Of a DNA stretch of 64,000 bases, positions 55,742-64,000 are shown in pieces (position 1 is the stretch's first letter; every line of letters starts with the position of its first letter). The notes under the pieces were generated by a model. That model made no database searches and had not been told where the DNA came from. It saw only the letters and a list, made by a program, of their open reading frames with translations. The position numbers were made by a program, and so were the translations under genes. Source of the DNA: Phycisphaerales bacterium (GTDB lineage: Bacteria > Planctomycetota > Phycisphaerae > Phycisphaerales > UBA1924). Location of the stretch: assembly GCA_020427395.1 (NCBI GenBank), contig JAGQON010000020.1, positions 1 through 64,000 on the forward strand, read 5' to 3'.

Positions 55742-55765
55742 CGCCCTCCCACGCTCGGGAGGGCG
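55742..55765 (+). terminator. Second hairpin after the DJ-1 gene
   Basis: CGCCCTCCC / GGGAGGGCG, a 9-bp perfect stem with a 6-base loop, followed by GTTTCTC. It separates the DJ-1 gene from the catalase promoter. Confidence 0.5.
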
Positions 55766-55810
55766 GTTTCTCATGGTGGCGGGTGGCGATCAGGGAAGTG
55801 GGGGACTAAG

Positions 55811-55825
55811 CTAGAATAGTTCTAA
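55811..55825 (+). promoter_or_regulatory. PerR/Fur-like 7-1-7 operator upstream of catalase
   Basis: CTAGAATAGTTCTAA reads as TAGAAT-A-GTTCTA, an inverted repeat with one mismatch that resembles the PerR box (TTATAATNATTATAA). It lies 58 bases before the catalase ATG and includes a TAGAAT -10-like hexamer, so repressor binding would block the promoter. Regulation of katA by PerR is established in other bacteria; the regulator is not in the window. Confidence 0.5.
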
Positions 55826-55883
55826 AAACTATCGGTGCGGCTGCCTTTCAGGTGCCGCGAAGACCTTTTTATCGGAGAGCACC

Positions 55884-57395
55884 ATGTCCGACCAGAACGA
55901 GAAGAAATGCCCGTACATGACCACCGCCGAGGGCGCACCCGCCGGTCGCCAGCAGGCCTTGACCGCCGGCCCGCGCGGCCCGTTGCTCATGCAGGACACC
56001 TCGCTCCTCGAACAGATGCAGCACTTCAACCGTGAACGCATCCCCGAGCGCGTCGTCCACGCAAAGGGCAGCGGCGCGTACGGCACTTTCACCGTCACCC
56101 ACGACATCACCAAGCACACCAAGGCATCCATCTTCTCGCAGGTCGGCAAGAAGACCGAGTGCTTCCTCCGCTTCTCCACCGTCGCCGGCGAGAAGGGCGC
56201 GGCCGACGCCGAGCGCGATGTGCGCGGCTTCGCCATCAAGTTCTACACCGATGAAGGCAACTGGGACCTCGTGGGCAACAACACCCCCGTCTTCTTCATC
56301 CGCGATCCATACAAGTTCGCCAACTTCATCCATACCCAGAAGCGCGACCCCAAGTCCAACCTCCGCGACAACAACATGCAGTGGGACTTCTGGAGCCAGT
56401 GCCCCGAGTCGCTGCACCAAGTCACCATCCTCTTCTCCGACCGCGGCATCCCCGCCTCCTACCGCCATCTCAACGGATACGGCAGCCACACCTACTCGTT
56501 CATCAACGACGCCGGGGAGCGTGTCTGGTGCAAGTTCCACTTCAAGACCAATCAGGGCATCGAGAACTGGACCGACGAGAAGAGCACCGAGACCATCGGG
56601 CAGGACCGCGAATCGCACCAGCGTGACCTCTTCAACGCCATCGAGAAGGGAGACTTCCCGAGCTGGACCCTCAAGGTCCAGGTCATGACGCAGGCGCAAG
56701 CGGAGGAATGGTCGCAGCGCACGGGCTGGAACCCGTTCGACCTGACCAAGGTCTGGCCGCATGGCGATTTCCCGCTGATCGAAGTGGGGCAGCTCGAGCT
56801 CAACAAGAACCCCGAGAACTACCACGCCGAGGTCGAGCAGGCTGCTTTCAAGCCCAGCGCCACCGTGCCGGGCATCGGCCCGAGCCCCGACAAGATGCTC
56901 CAGGCCCGCCTGATGAGCTACGCCGACACGCACCTGCACCGCGTTGGCGTCAACCATCACCAGATCCCGGTCAACAAGCCCCGCTGCCCCGTCATGCACT
57001 ACATGCGCGACGGGCAGGGCGCCACCGCTGAGACCTACGGCAGCGCCCCGAACTACTTCCCCAACACCCGCACCGGCGCACCCCAACCCAGCGATTCTTT
57101 CAATGAGCCCGCGTGGGACCTCGGGCAGACCATCGTGGACCGATTCGATTCAGGAGTCGATCACGACGACTTCACGCAGGCGGGCAACCTCTATCGCATG
57201 TTCGATGACGACCACAAGGACCGCCTGACCACCCGCCTCGCGGGCGTGCTGGGCGACGCGGAGAAGGAGATCCAGATGCGCCAGCTCTGCCACTTCTTCC
57301 GCGCGGACCCCGACTACGGCGCACGCATCGCCAGCAAGCTCGGCGTCGAGATCCCCGAAGAGATGATGGCCGTCGAAGGCACACGCAACACCTGA
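55884..57395 (+). CDS. katA: Catalase (monofunctional haem catalase)
   Basis: 503 residues, the small-subunit (clade 3-like) size. The distal His59 lies in ERVVHAKGSGAYG, the distal Asn in LVGNNTPVFFIRD, and the proximal haem Tyr346 in RLMSYADTHLHRVG. FLRFSTVAGEKGAADAERD and GFAIKFYTDEGNWDLVG are family signatures. It converts hydrogen peroxide to water and oxygen in the cytoplasm. The upstream 7-1-7 repeat suggests peroxide-responsive repression, and a strong terminator follows the stop. Confidence 0.97.
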   Translation: MSDQNEKKCPYMTTAEGAPAGRQQALTAGPRGPLLMQDTSLLEQMQHFNRERIPERVVHAKGSGAYGTFTVTHDITKHTKASIFSQVGKKTECFLRFSTVAGEKGAADAERDVRGFAIKFYTDEGNWDLVGNNTPVFFIRDPYKFANFIHTQKRDPKSNLRDNNMQWDFWSQCPESLHQVTILFSDRGIPASYRHLNGYGSHTYSFINDAGERVWCKFHFKTNQGIENWTDEKSTETIGQDRESHQRDLFNAIEKGDFPSWTLKVQVMTQAQAEEWSQRTGWNPFDLTKVWPHGDFPLIEVGQLELNKNPENYHAEVEQAAFKPSATVPGIGPSPDKMLQARLMSYADTHLHRVGVNHHQIPVNKPRCPVMHYMRDGQGATAETYGSAPNYFPNTRTGAPQPSDSFNEPAWDLGQTIVDRFDSGVDHDDFTQAGNLYRMFDDDHKDRLTTRLAGVLGDAEKEIQMRQLCHFFRADPDYGARIASKLGVEIPEEMMAVEGTRNT

Positions 57396-57439
57396 GCCCC
57401 TCTACCCCGGGAGCTCTCTTTCTCCCCCACACACAACCC

Positions 57440-57474
57440 AGCGCACGCCCGATCTGTTTGGGCGTGCGCTTTTT
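57440..57474 (+). terminator. Intrinsic terminator of catalase
   Basis: AGCGCACGCCC / GGGCGTGCGCT, a perfect 11-bp stem with a 9-base loop, followed by TTTTC. Confidence 0.85.
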
Positions 57475-57507
57475 CATCCTGGCTTCATCACAGCCGTCTA
57501 GGATCAA

Positions 57508-60228
57508 ATGATGCATGCACACGATCAGCAGACCGTCGCCCGGACCCTCACCGCCGCCTGCGCCCATGTTGGATTGGCCGAGATCCTCACGCTGGCGCAC
57601 ACGCTGGCGGACCAGTGCAACTGCCCCGGCGATGCCGTGGGGCACGACGGGCTCGAATCCGCTGCGTCGCAGATCGCAGCGATGGACCTGCGTCAGATCT
57701 CCGATCTGATCCGAGTGGGCACAGCGCACTTTCACCTGCTCAACAAGGCAGAGCAGCTCAACATCATCCGTGTCAACCAGCGGCGAGAGCGAGAGAGCGA
57801 GACCGGGGACCCCCGTCCCGAGTCGATCGATCAGGCGATGCAGCGTCTGAGCCAACACGGCGTGACCATCGAACGTGCCCGCGAACTGCTTGAGAACCTC
57901 GACATTCAGCCCACGCTCACCGCCCACCCGACCGAGACCCGCCGGCGGACGATCCTCGACAAACAGACCGACATCGCGCAGTGCGTCATCGCCCTGCGAG
58001 ACGGATCGCTCTCACACCGTGAGCGCACCGATATCACCGATCGACTCGATCGCATCGTCTCGGTCATGCTGCTGACCGACGAGATCCGCGCCCAGCGCCT
58101 CGGTGTGCCCGACGAGGTCATCAACGGCATCTACTTCCTGACCACCACGATCTGGGAGACCGTCCCACGCCTCTTCCGAGACATCGTCTACGCCGCGTCG
58201 CGTTCGTATGGCCAGGATCAGGCCCGCATCGTCGCAAACGACCTGCCCGCCCTGCTGCGCTACCGCTCGTGGATCGGCGGCGACCGCGACGGCAACCCCA
58301 ATGTCACCGCCGAGGTCACCCGTGACACTCTTGGGCGCATGCGCACCGCGGTGCTTGCGCTATGGGACACCGAGCTGGGCAGGCTCCGCCACGCCCTGAG
58401 CGTATCCGACCGGCGCGCGGACCTCGGCGATGAGATCGCCCAGCGCGTGCAGAATGACCTGGGCTGGATCGACAATATGGAGCACCTTGGGCAACGCGAG
58501 CACGAGCCCATCCGCGTGCGCCTCGTCCAGATGCAGGCCCGCATCGCCCGCGATGACAACTACCGCGCCGCCGACCTGCTTGATGACCTGCTGCTCATCC
58601 GCCGATCGCTCCACCGCGCCGGGCTGGCGGATGTCGCCGAGCACGGGCTGCTCAGCGACGCCATCGTCCGCGCCCGCGTCTTCGGGCTCCACCTCGCCAC
58701 ACTCGACATCCGCCAGCACTCGCGCGTTCACGAGCACGCCATCACCGAACTGCTCCGTATATCCGGCGTCTGCGACGACTTCACCACGCTCACCGAGCCC
58801 GAGAAGCTCCAGCTCCTGCGTCGCGAGCTGGCCACCGCACGCCCCCTTATCCCGCGCGGCGCGCACCTCTCCGACGACACCCGCGAGCTCATGGCCACGC
58901 TCGAAGTCGTTCGCGAGGCCGTGGAGCGTGAGCCCGACGCCGTTCGCTCGTGGGTCATCTCCATGACGCACGATGTGAGCCACATGCTCACGCTGCTGCT
59001 GCTGATGAAGGAAGCAGGCATCTATCGCCCGCAGACCAACGGCTCAACCGCCATCAGCCGTGTGCATGTCGTTCCGCTCTTTGAGACCATCGACGACCTT
59101 GAGCGTGCGCCGTCGCTCATGACCGAGACGCTCACCGACCCCGTCTTCCGCTCGCATCTTGAGACCATCTGCGCTGGCGGGCCGCTGGAGCAGGAGGTCA
59201 TGCTCGGCTACTCCGACTCCAACAAGGACGGCGGCTTCCTCATGGCCAACATCGCCCTCGCCCGCGCCCAGCAGGCCGTGGCCGAGGTTTTCGAGCAGCA
59301 GCGGGTCAAGCTCCGCTACTTCCATGGGCGTGGCGGCACCATCGGGCGTGGCGGGGGTCGCGCCGGGCGCGCCATCATGGCCGCGCCGCCCAGCGCCCGC
59401 ACCGGACGCATGCGCTTCACCGAGCAGGGTGAGGTCATCACCTTCCGCTACGCCCTGCCCGACATGGCCCGGCGACACCTCGAGCAGATCGTCCACGCCG
59501 CGCTCCTGGCATCGTCCGACGCCTGCGAGACTCCGAGCGACCCGGCATTCGACGAGCTGCTATTGAAGTTTGCCCAGCACGCCCAAACCACCTACCGAAA
59601 CCTCATCGATGACCCGGGCTTCTGGGACTGGTTCGTGGCGGCATCACCGATTGAGCACATCGGCAACCTGCCCATCGCGTCCAGGCCGGTCTCGCGTGCT
59701 CAGGGCAAGGCCCTGACCTTCGATCGCCTCCGCGCCATCCCCTGGGGCTTCTCATGGATCCAGATGCGTGCCCTCGTACCCGGCTGGTACGGCATCGGTA
59801 CCGCCATCGCCGACGCATCCCAAGCCGATCGCGCCACCCTCCGGGCCAACGCCGATCGCCCGCTCATCTCCACGATTCTCGAAAACGCCTCGCAGGAGCT
59901 CGCCCGCGCCCGCATGCCCATCCTGCACCGCTACGCCATCGGCGCCCCGGGCGGCGAAGCGATGTTCGAGCGCATCCACGCCGAGCACCGCCGGGCGACC
60001 GAGGCCATCCTTGAGGCAACCGGTAACGACGATCTGATGGCTCACTCGCCCGTCGTCGGGCGCTCGATCCTGCAGCGCAACCCCATGACCGATGTGCTCC
60101 ACCTCGCCCAGATCGAGTTGCTCAAGCGCTACCGCGCGTTGCAGGACGAGCACGCCAAGGGCGACATGGCGCAGGTGATTCAGGCGAGCATCAACGCCGT
60201 CGCTGCCGCGATGCAATCCACCGGGTAA
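57508..60228 (+). CDS. ppc: Phosphoenolpyruvate carboxylase
   Basis: 906 residues (E. coli enzyme 883). Catalytic motifs are intact: TAHPTETRRRTILDK with the catalytic His, GGDRDGNPNVT, LGYSDSNKDGGFLMAN and YFHGRGGTIGRGGG, plus the C-terminal LEATGNDDLMAHSPV and RNPMTDVLHLAQIELLKRYR. It carboxylates PEP to oxaloacetate, refilling the citrate cycle that Icd (19.2 kb) belongs to. An AGGAT-type site precedes the ATG; the next codon is also ATG. Allosteric Arg residues were not checked. Confidence 0.96.
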   Translation: MMHAHDQQTVARTLTAACAHVGLAEILTLAHTLADQCNCPGDAVGHDGLESAASQIAAMDLRQISDLIRVGTAHFHLLNKAEQLNIIRVNQRRERESETGDPRPESIDQAMQRLSQHGVTIERARELLENLDIQPTLTAHPTETRRRTILDKQTDIAQCVIALRDGSLSHRERTDITDRLDRIVSVMLLTDEIRAQRLGVPDEVINGIYFLTTTIWETVPRLFRDIVYAASRSYGQDQARIVANDLPALLRYRSWIGGDRDGNPNVTAEVTRDTLGRMRTAVLALWDTELGRLRHALSVSDRRADLGDEIAQRVQNDLGWIDNMEHLGQREHEPIRVRLVQMQARIARDDNYRAADLLDDLLLIRRSLHRAGLADVAEHGLLSDAIVRARVFGLHLATLDIRQHSRVHEHAITELLRISGVCDDFTTLTEPEKLQLLRRELATARPLIPRGAHLSDDTRELMATLEVVREAVEREPDAVRSWVISMTHDVSHMLTLLLLMKEAGIYRPQTNGSTAISRVHVVPLFETIDDLERAPSLMTETLTDPVFRSHLETICAGGPLEQEVMLGYSDSNKDGGFLMANIALARAQQAVAEVFEQQRVKLRYFHGRGGTIGRGGGRAGRAIMAAPPSARTGRMRFTEQGEVITFRYALPDMARRHLEQIVHAALLASSDACETPSDPAFDELLLKFAQHAQTTYRNLIDDPGFWDWFVAASPIEHIGNLPIASRPVSRAQGKALTFDRLRAIPWGFSWIQMRALVPGWYGIGTAIADASQADRATLRANADRPLISTILENASQELARARMPILHRYAIGAPGGEAMFERIHAEHRRATEAILEATGNDDLMAHSPVVGRSILQRNPMTDVLHLAQIELLKRYRALQDEHAKGDMAQVIQASINAVAAAMQSTG

Positions 60229-60399
60229 GGGTGTTCGGTCGATCAGAAGCCACCCCGTTCGGGGCTCTGCGCAGATGAAATCTTTCGGAACTTCGTGTGC
60301 GTGATTCTGCGCATCTTGCATTCCATCGCGGATATGCGAGCATTTGTGCATGCCGGGCGCACTTCGCGAGCCGGCGAAACACTCCTAGGAGTTGCACCG

Positions 60400-60501
60400 A
60401 TGGCAGGCAAGCCAACCACCCCGACCAACAAGCCCGCACCCACCGCAGGGACCAAGCCCGCTGCTCCCAAGCCGGCACCCAAGCCGACCAAGGGCAAGTA
60501 A
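60400..60501 (+). CDS. 33-residue Pro/Ala/Lys/Thr-rich small protein
   Basis: Reads MAGKPTTPTNKPAPTAGTKP and then more K-P-A repeats, ending KPTKGK. The ATG at 60400 has an AGGAG site at the right distance (10 bases), and a strong terminator follows within about 40 bases of the stop, so a real short transcription unit is likely. The composition resembles the PAKKA-like tails of bacterial histone-H1-like or nucleic-acid-binding proteins. No function can be assigned. Confidence 0.55.
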   Translation: MAGKPTTPTNKPAPTAGTKPAAPKPAPKPTKGK

Positions 60502-60542
60502 CACAACAACACCGCGGGGCCAAGCGCCCCGCGATCGCACAA

Positions 60543-60591
60543 GCCGCCCGGGAGGTGGGACCAAAACCGCCGATCGGGCGGCTGTTTTTTT
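60543..60591 (+). terminator. Intrinsic terminator after the small Pro/Lys protein gene
   Basis: GCCGCCCG (60543-60550) pairs exactly with CGGGCGGC (60575-60582), followed by TGTTTTTTT. A shorter inner hairpin CCGCC/GGCGG competes. Confidence 0.75.
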
Positions 60592-60595
60592 GTCG

Positions 60596-60988
60596 TTATT
60601 GATCTGTCTGGCTGTGCAGCGCCATCGGGTTCCCCTCGGAATCCTCGATCAGCGCTCGGCACCCGTGCGGCCCGATCGCGTGCACACCCTGCACGACCTT
60701 GCCGCCCAGTTCTTCAACCTTCTTCACCGCATCGCGGATCCGCCCATCGACATTGAGGTAGATCATGACGCCATGCCCCGACGGGCGCGCCTGCCCGGGC
60801 TGACGCGGCACCAGACACCCGCCGTTGCCCTGGTCGTGCTCCATCACCGCGAAGCGGAAATCGCCGAAGGTGTCCTGCGGGCACTTGATGCCCATGACGC
60901 CCTCATAGAACACGCAGGCGCGATCGAGATCATCAACATGGATATCGCACCAGACGATGCGGTTGTGTGTGCTGTTCAGGTCGGACAT
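60596..60988 (-). CDS. VOC (glyoxalase/bleomycin resistance) family protein
   Basis: 130 residues from the ATG at 60988, preceded by a GGAGG site 6-7 bases upstream. One vicinal-oxygen-chelate domain: IVWCDIHVDDLDRACVFYEGV, FGDFRFAVMEHDQGNGGCLV, MIYLNVDGRIRDAVKKVEEL, and IEDSEGNPMALHS at the end, with a possible metal His (DIHVDDL) and Glu. Family members range from dioxygenases to lyases; the substrate is unknown. Such short, single-domain proteins are usually dimers. Confidence 0.88.
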   Translation of the reverse strand: MSDLNSTHNRIVWCDIHVDDLDRACVFYEGVMGIKCPQDTFGDFRFAVMEHDQGNGGCLVPRQPGQARPSGHGVMIYLNVDGRIRDAVKKVEELGGKVVQGVHAIGPHGCRALIEDSEGNPMALHSQTDQ

Positions 60989-61007
60989 ATGTGCCTCCAA
61001 GAGTATC

Positions 61008-62165
61008 TTACTTGATCGGAATGATCGTACGCTTGGTCTCACTGGTCTCAGCATCGATATACTCGATCTCGACTACCCCGACACCGTCAGGGATCGGCCA
61101 GAGGTCAGTCATATCAAACCGCTCATCAACCGGATCGCCGTTCATTCTGATGATGGAGTCATGATGCGTGAGCCCTTCTTGCTCCGGGATTGAGCCCGGG
61201 ATGACTGCGGCCCAGTACCGATCACGATCGGCATACAGCCCAAAGAACCCAAGCGATTCGCATGCGATCAGCCGTGTCGCCCCATCGAGTCGTTGGATTC
61301 GTACGAGCTTGGACACCCAATCGATTGTTACGCGGCAACCCTCAAGCAATCCCACGCCGATATTGTTCGAGGCCTGGTTCGCACCGGCCACGATCCCCTC
61401 GTAAAGAATGTTGCCAACACGAGCCGGGCCGTATGTCGGGTAATACTCCGCATCCCATTGCAGCCCGTGCACGCCCACGGCCTGTGCTCGATACGCCAGT
61501 TCGCTCCGATCGAGGCACGCGAGCGTCGCAACCGGTCCGAGCAGCAGGTCGGAGTTGTGTCCTGTGTCCAGTGTGGCCCAGTACTCATGCACGATCCCGC
61601 GCCGATCCTCCAGCCGCATCGGGATCAGGATCTTCTTGTCATGGGTCGTACGAAACGGAACGACACCGGGATTATCTCGGCTGAGCCGTGTGTCGCTGAT
61701 CGTCATCTCGCCGCTCACGAAGTCGAGTGTGAGCGTCCTCTCTCGCAGCCCGAGCATGCCCAGCACACCATCGACCCGATCGTCCCCCTTGTCGGGCACG
61801 ATCACGATGTCGAAGTCGCTGAGCGCAAGCCCGCCCAAGAGCATCGATTCGACACTCGCTGTGGGCTGGTCCTGATAGCTGCCGGCATAATCACCAAGGT
61901 ACAGTGTTCCCGATGGCTCCAGACCGATCTCTGCCGCGGCCTGCTCGACGATGCTGTGCACTGGCGCCCCGGTATCCACGAGCATCCGCAACGGCCGGTT
62001 GCCATTGATCGAGACATACGCGAAGATCTCTCCGTAGTGCCGTTCACTCTGTATCGGTGTGAGTTGATCGCTGTACTCAACGCTGATTCGCGTCCAGCCC
62101 TGCGGGAGGCAGCCGCCCATTGGGAGCGTCAGCAATGTGATGAGCATGAGAAGGTAACGAGTCAT
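61008..62165 (-). CDS. Secreted lipoprotein aspartic peptidase with two DTG motifs and a PDZ domain
   Basis: 385 residues. A lipoprotein signal peptide MTRYLLMLITLLTLPMGGC has the lipobox LPMGGC with Cys19. Two Asp-Thr-Gly motifs occur, MLVDTGAPVHSIVEQ at about residue 62 and ATLDTGHNSDLLLG at about residue 200, as in two-lobed retropepsin-like peptidases rather than single-lobe ones. The C-terminal about 90 residues look like a PDZ domain (YWAAVIPGSIPEQEGL...DSIIRMNGDPV). Aspartyl peptidase-PDZ proteins are known in bacteria, but their substrates are unclear. A periplasmic or outer-membrane location is expected. Confidence 0.75.
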   Translation of the reverse strand: MTRYLLMLITLLTLPMGGCLPQGWTRISVEYSDQLTPIQSERHYGEIFAYVSINGNRPLRMLVDTGAPVHSIVEQAAAEIGLEPSGTLYLGDYAGSYQDQPTASVESMLLGGLALSDFDIVIVPDKGDDRVDGVLGMLGLRERTLTLDFVSGEMTISDTRLSRDNPGVVPFRTTHDKKILIPMRLEDRRGIVHEYWATLDTGHNSDLLLGPVATLACLDRSELAYRAQAVGVHGLQWDAEYYPTYGPARVGNILYEGIVAGANQASNNIGVGLLEGCRVTIDWVSKLVRIQRLDGATRLIACESLGFFGLYADRDRYWAAVIPGSIPEQEGLTHHDSIIRMNGDPVDERFDMTDLWPIPDGVGVVEIEYIDAETSETKRTIIPIK

Positions 62166-62236
62166 GGGTACAGATTAAACGCAGGATCTATTCGTGATAG
62201 GGGGTGGTTAGTGTTGAGAGTCAGCCAACCCGAGCT

Positions 62237-62854
62237 TCAAGTTATCTCAATAACCTCAGCTTGCGAATTGGCTGACCTCAATCGCTCACACAAGAGATCA
62301 AACAGTTCAACTTCATTTACACTACGATCTGGAATGTGACCTCTTAGATGCTCACCAGCGAAGAATGCGATCTGCCCGCGAATCCGAACGATCCGACTGA
62401 TCTCCGCGAGATTGAATACAACTGTGAGACCGCGCTCAGTGGATTGAAACTCGATCCTTGACTGATGAATTGAGCACGACCAATGCCCCGCAGTCGATTC
62501 CATCATGTCATGTTCAACAGATGACTTGAAGTGGGCAAGGTATCTCTGTTCGATTCTCTTCGTTGTGGTCAAGAAGATCGAGTGAAATGCATACCACACG
62601 AAGTAGCAGACACCAACTCCAAGCACGACATTCCAGAACTTATCCTTGATCAGGCTGGTATAGATCACAAACAGACCAGCAAAGATCAGAACCAGTAATA
62701 CCAGGGCAAAGAAGATCTTTTGAGGCAGTTTGTTCTTGTCCTCCCATTTTCTGGCATAGGACCAGGCGTAGAGCTGCAGCGTCGCAAGACCATCGCTGTC
62801 CCATTCGAGAGTCACGGTATCGTCTGCTGGATTCGTTGTAGATGGATTATTCAC
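62237..62854 (-). CDS. Two-helix membrane protein, YcxB-like
   Basis: 205 residues from a GTG at 62854; the frame is open from a TTG at 62899 but that part runs through the terminator of the neighbouring gene. Two membrane helices (IFFALVLLVLIFAGLFVIY and FWNVVLGVGVCYFVWYAF) are followed by a cytoplasmic domain of about 110 residues with HDMMESTAGHWSCSIHQSRI and FNLAEISRIVRIRGQIAFF, a layout seen in YcxB-like proteins (weak match). Function unknown. It is more AT-rich than its neighbours, so it may be acquired. Confidence 0.6.
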   Translation of the reverse strand: MNNPSTTNPADDTVTLEWDSDGLATLQLYAWSYARKWEDKNKLPQKIFFALVLLVLIFAGLFVIYTSLIKDKFWNVVLGVGVCYFVWYAFHSIFLTTTKRIEQRYLAHFKSSVEHDMMESTAGHWSCSIHQSRIEFQSTERGLTVVFNLAEISRIVRIRGQIAFFAGEHLRGHIPDRSVNEVELFDLLCERLRSANSQAEVIEIT

Positions 62855-62870
62855 TGCAGAGCAGTATACG

Positions 62871-62895
62871 AAAAGGCACACCCGCCGGGTGTGCC
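62871..62895 (-). terminator. Intrinsic terminator of the partial DUF4139-like gene
   Basis: GGCACACCC / GGGTGTGCC perfect 9-bp stem with a 3-base loop (62875-62895), with four T after it on the minus strand. Confidence 0.75.
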
Positions 62896-62980
62896 TCAAG
62901 ATATCAAATCATAGATTCACTCACATCGCCAGATTGCACTTTTCAGGTTCGAACGGATCATCGCATGTAACTACATCAAC

Positions 62981-64000
62981 TCACTGCCAGTAGTACACCC
63001 AGCTCGCATCAAGCTCAATATGCTCGCCCGCTTCGATGGTGATGTCCCAGCGGAACCGGGCCGCGCCATTGAATCGGCCCCACCACCAGGGCCAGTTGTA
63101 GCCTCGCCACCAGTTCCATTCGTCCTCGCTGCCCAGCATCGGGTCGTAGGGGCTGAGCATCTCGACCTGCGCGTCCTGGCCGCCGGTTGCCTGCTCGCCG
63201 AAGGCGATCTTGACCACTTCGAGGCGGACCGGTGTGTCTTTGCGGTTGGTGATCGTGGTGCTGAAATCCACGCGGGCACGCGCGTAGTCGTTGTTGTTCC
63301 AGCGAACGGCCTTGAGCTCCCGCTCGCCTTCGTGTTCCGAGGTTTCGACACCGATCTCGACACCCTTGCCGACCTCCAGGTCACTCGTGCCACCCGGCGC
63401 GGTGTAGCCGAGCATGCCCTGCGCAAGCGTCCGCCCGTTCTTGATGATCAACGCCGGGGCCGTGGTGATCGGGTATCGCTCGTCGTTGTCATTGATGATC
63501 CGCAGCACATGCGTCGGAATGGGGCGAGAGAGCGCACGCTCGATCGCGGTCCTGCGTTCATTGGCGATCGATCTCGTGGCGTCGAACGGCGGGCGGGCGG
63601 GGATCTCCAGCCGGTAGAGCGATTCGTAGCACACCTCGTACGACACAAGCGGGACCACCATGCGAGCACCCCTGCGGAGACTGATGTGGTCCACCGTGTA
63701 CACGAACAGGTCCTCGGCCCGCTCCGATCCGCTCAGCTCCGGCGATGCGGGCGGCGATCCCGCCGAGCCCGATGCGTCGTAGCTGCTCATGGCCGTCTGC
63801 GACATGATCGCGTTGGAGAACATGGCCCCGGTCTCGGAAGCCGCCCGGAAGTAGGGGCCCAACCCGGCCATCGCGTTCTGCAGCCCCATCGGATCGGGCG
63901 AGTCGGCGAAGGCGAAGCTGGGAACACCAACCGCGAAGTGCATGGTGACATCGTCAAGGTCCGCCAGCTCATTGACGATGGTGGCCTGCAGTTCCAGTCG
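62981..64000 (-). CDS. DUF4139-like protein, C-terminal part running off the window
   Basis: About 339 residues visible; the frame is open to the last base, so the start is beyond the window. It begins in ELQATIVNELADLDDVTMHF and VGVPSFAFADSPDPMG, reading like the beta-rich DUF4139 domain (family pattern: ...ATVTNxTGEDWxDVxLxL...). Later segments are HISLRRGARMVVPL, FSTTITNRKDTPVRLEVVKI and AGEHIELDASWVYYWQ, the usual domain end with beta strands. DUF4139 proteins are often secreted; the role is unclear. The match is from memory of the family pattern, so moderate certainty only. Confidence 0.62.
   Translation of the reverse strand, partial: RLELQATIVNELADLDDVTMHFAVGVPSFAFADSPDPMGLQNAMAGLGPYFRAASETGAMFSNAIMSQTAMSSYDASGSAGSPPASPELSGSERAEDLFVYTVDHISLRRGARMVVPLVSYEVCYESLYRLEIPARPPFDATRSIANERRTAIERALSRPIPTHVLRIINDNDERYPITTAPALIIKNGRTLAQGMLGYTAPGGTSDLEVGKGVEIGVETSEHEGERELKAVRWNNNDYARARVDFSTTITNRKDTPVRLEVVKIAFGEQATGGQDAQVEMLSPYDPMLGSEDEWNWWRGYNWPWWWGRFNGAARFRWDITIEAGEHIELDASWVYYWQ

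Noticed and set aside
57172..57927. 251-codon minus-strand frame across the end of catalase and start of ppc
   Set aside because: Runs through the strong catalase terminator and the ppc start; no domain.

Overview
The window is a chromosomal segment of a GC-rich bacterium that looks like a member of the Planctomycetota, most likely class Phycisphaerae. The main sign is six secreted proteins (genes ending at 2889, 5415, 34421, 37218, 38611 and 40226) whose C-termini carry a dockerin-like repeat built on the pattern A-D-x-N-x-D-G-x-x-x-F-F-D-V-S and ending in Gly-Cys-Pro. This matches what NCBI calls the GC-type dockerin domain (named from memory, not searched). DUF1573, the futalosine menaquinone enzyme MqnE and many zinc-ribbon membrane proteins fit the same picture. 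I saw no rRNA, tRNA, CRISPR array, integrase or insertion sequence.

Layout. 1-6.9 kb: the end of an S9-type peptidase, an AT-richer beta-helix dockerin protein, a second S9-like hydrolase split by an in-frame TGA, and an FG-GAP dockerin protein. 6.9-10.2 kb: a PfkB-family kinase, RdgB and MqnE. 10.2-15.8 kb: six small membrane proteins with CxxC...CxxC zinc ribbons, four of them forming a duplicated two-gene cassette (12529-14160 and 14187-15769), interrupted by a DUF481 outer-membrane protein. 15.8-23.7 kb: dnaK (broken by an apparent 8-nt deletion), an S41 peptidase, NADP-type isocitrate dehydrogenase, the Sua5/TsaC tRNA modification enzyme and a TolC-like lipoprotein. 23.8-31.7 kb: an SH3-like secreted protein joined to a FIST sensor protein, a conserved hypothetical, an esterase-like hydrolase, a PD40 propeller protein, an RluA-type pseudouridine synthase, a free-methionine-sulfoxide-reductase-like GAF protein and ribosomal protein bS18.

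31.8-44.4 kb: a DUF1573 - rhodanese - DoxX/MauE operon, an M64 metallopeptidase with dockerin, a zinc-ribbon membrane protein, three more dockerin proteins (two are tandem paralogues), then Dus, PgpA and PgsA. 44.7-51.6 kb: nuoJKLMN, the membrane arm of respiratory complex I, as a tightly overlapping operon. 51.7-64 kb: TerC, a GNAT acetyltransferase coupled to RecQ, a DJ-1/PfpI protein, catalase under a PerR-like box, PEP carboxylase, a 33-residue Pro/Lys protein, a VOC protein, a two-motif aspartic protease with PDZ, a small membrane protein and the C-terminal part of a DUF4139-like protein that runs off the window.

Functionally the window mixes central metabolism (icd, ppc, complex I, menaquinone via futalosine), phospholipid synthesis (pgsA-pgpA), RNA modification (Dus, RluA, Sua5), oxidative-stress defence (catalase, fRMsr-like, DJ-1) and a lineage-specific secreted dockerin set. 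The most unusual elements are the duplicated zinc-ribbon/membrane cassette, the His-rich segments in NuoL, NuoM and NuoN, the single-repeat dockerins, and two gene disruptions (dnaK and the split S9 hydrolase) that may be real or may be consensus errors.
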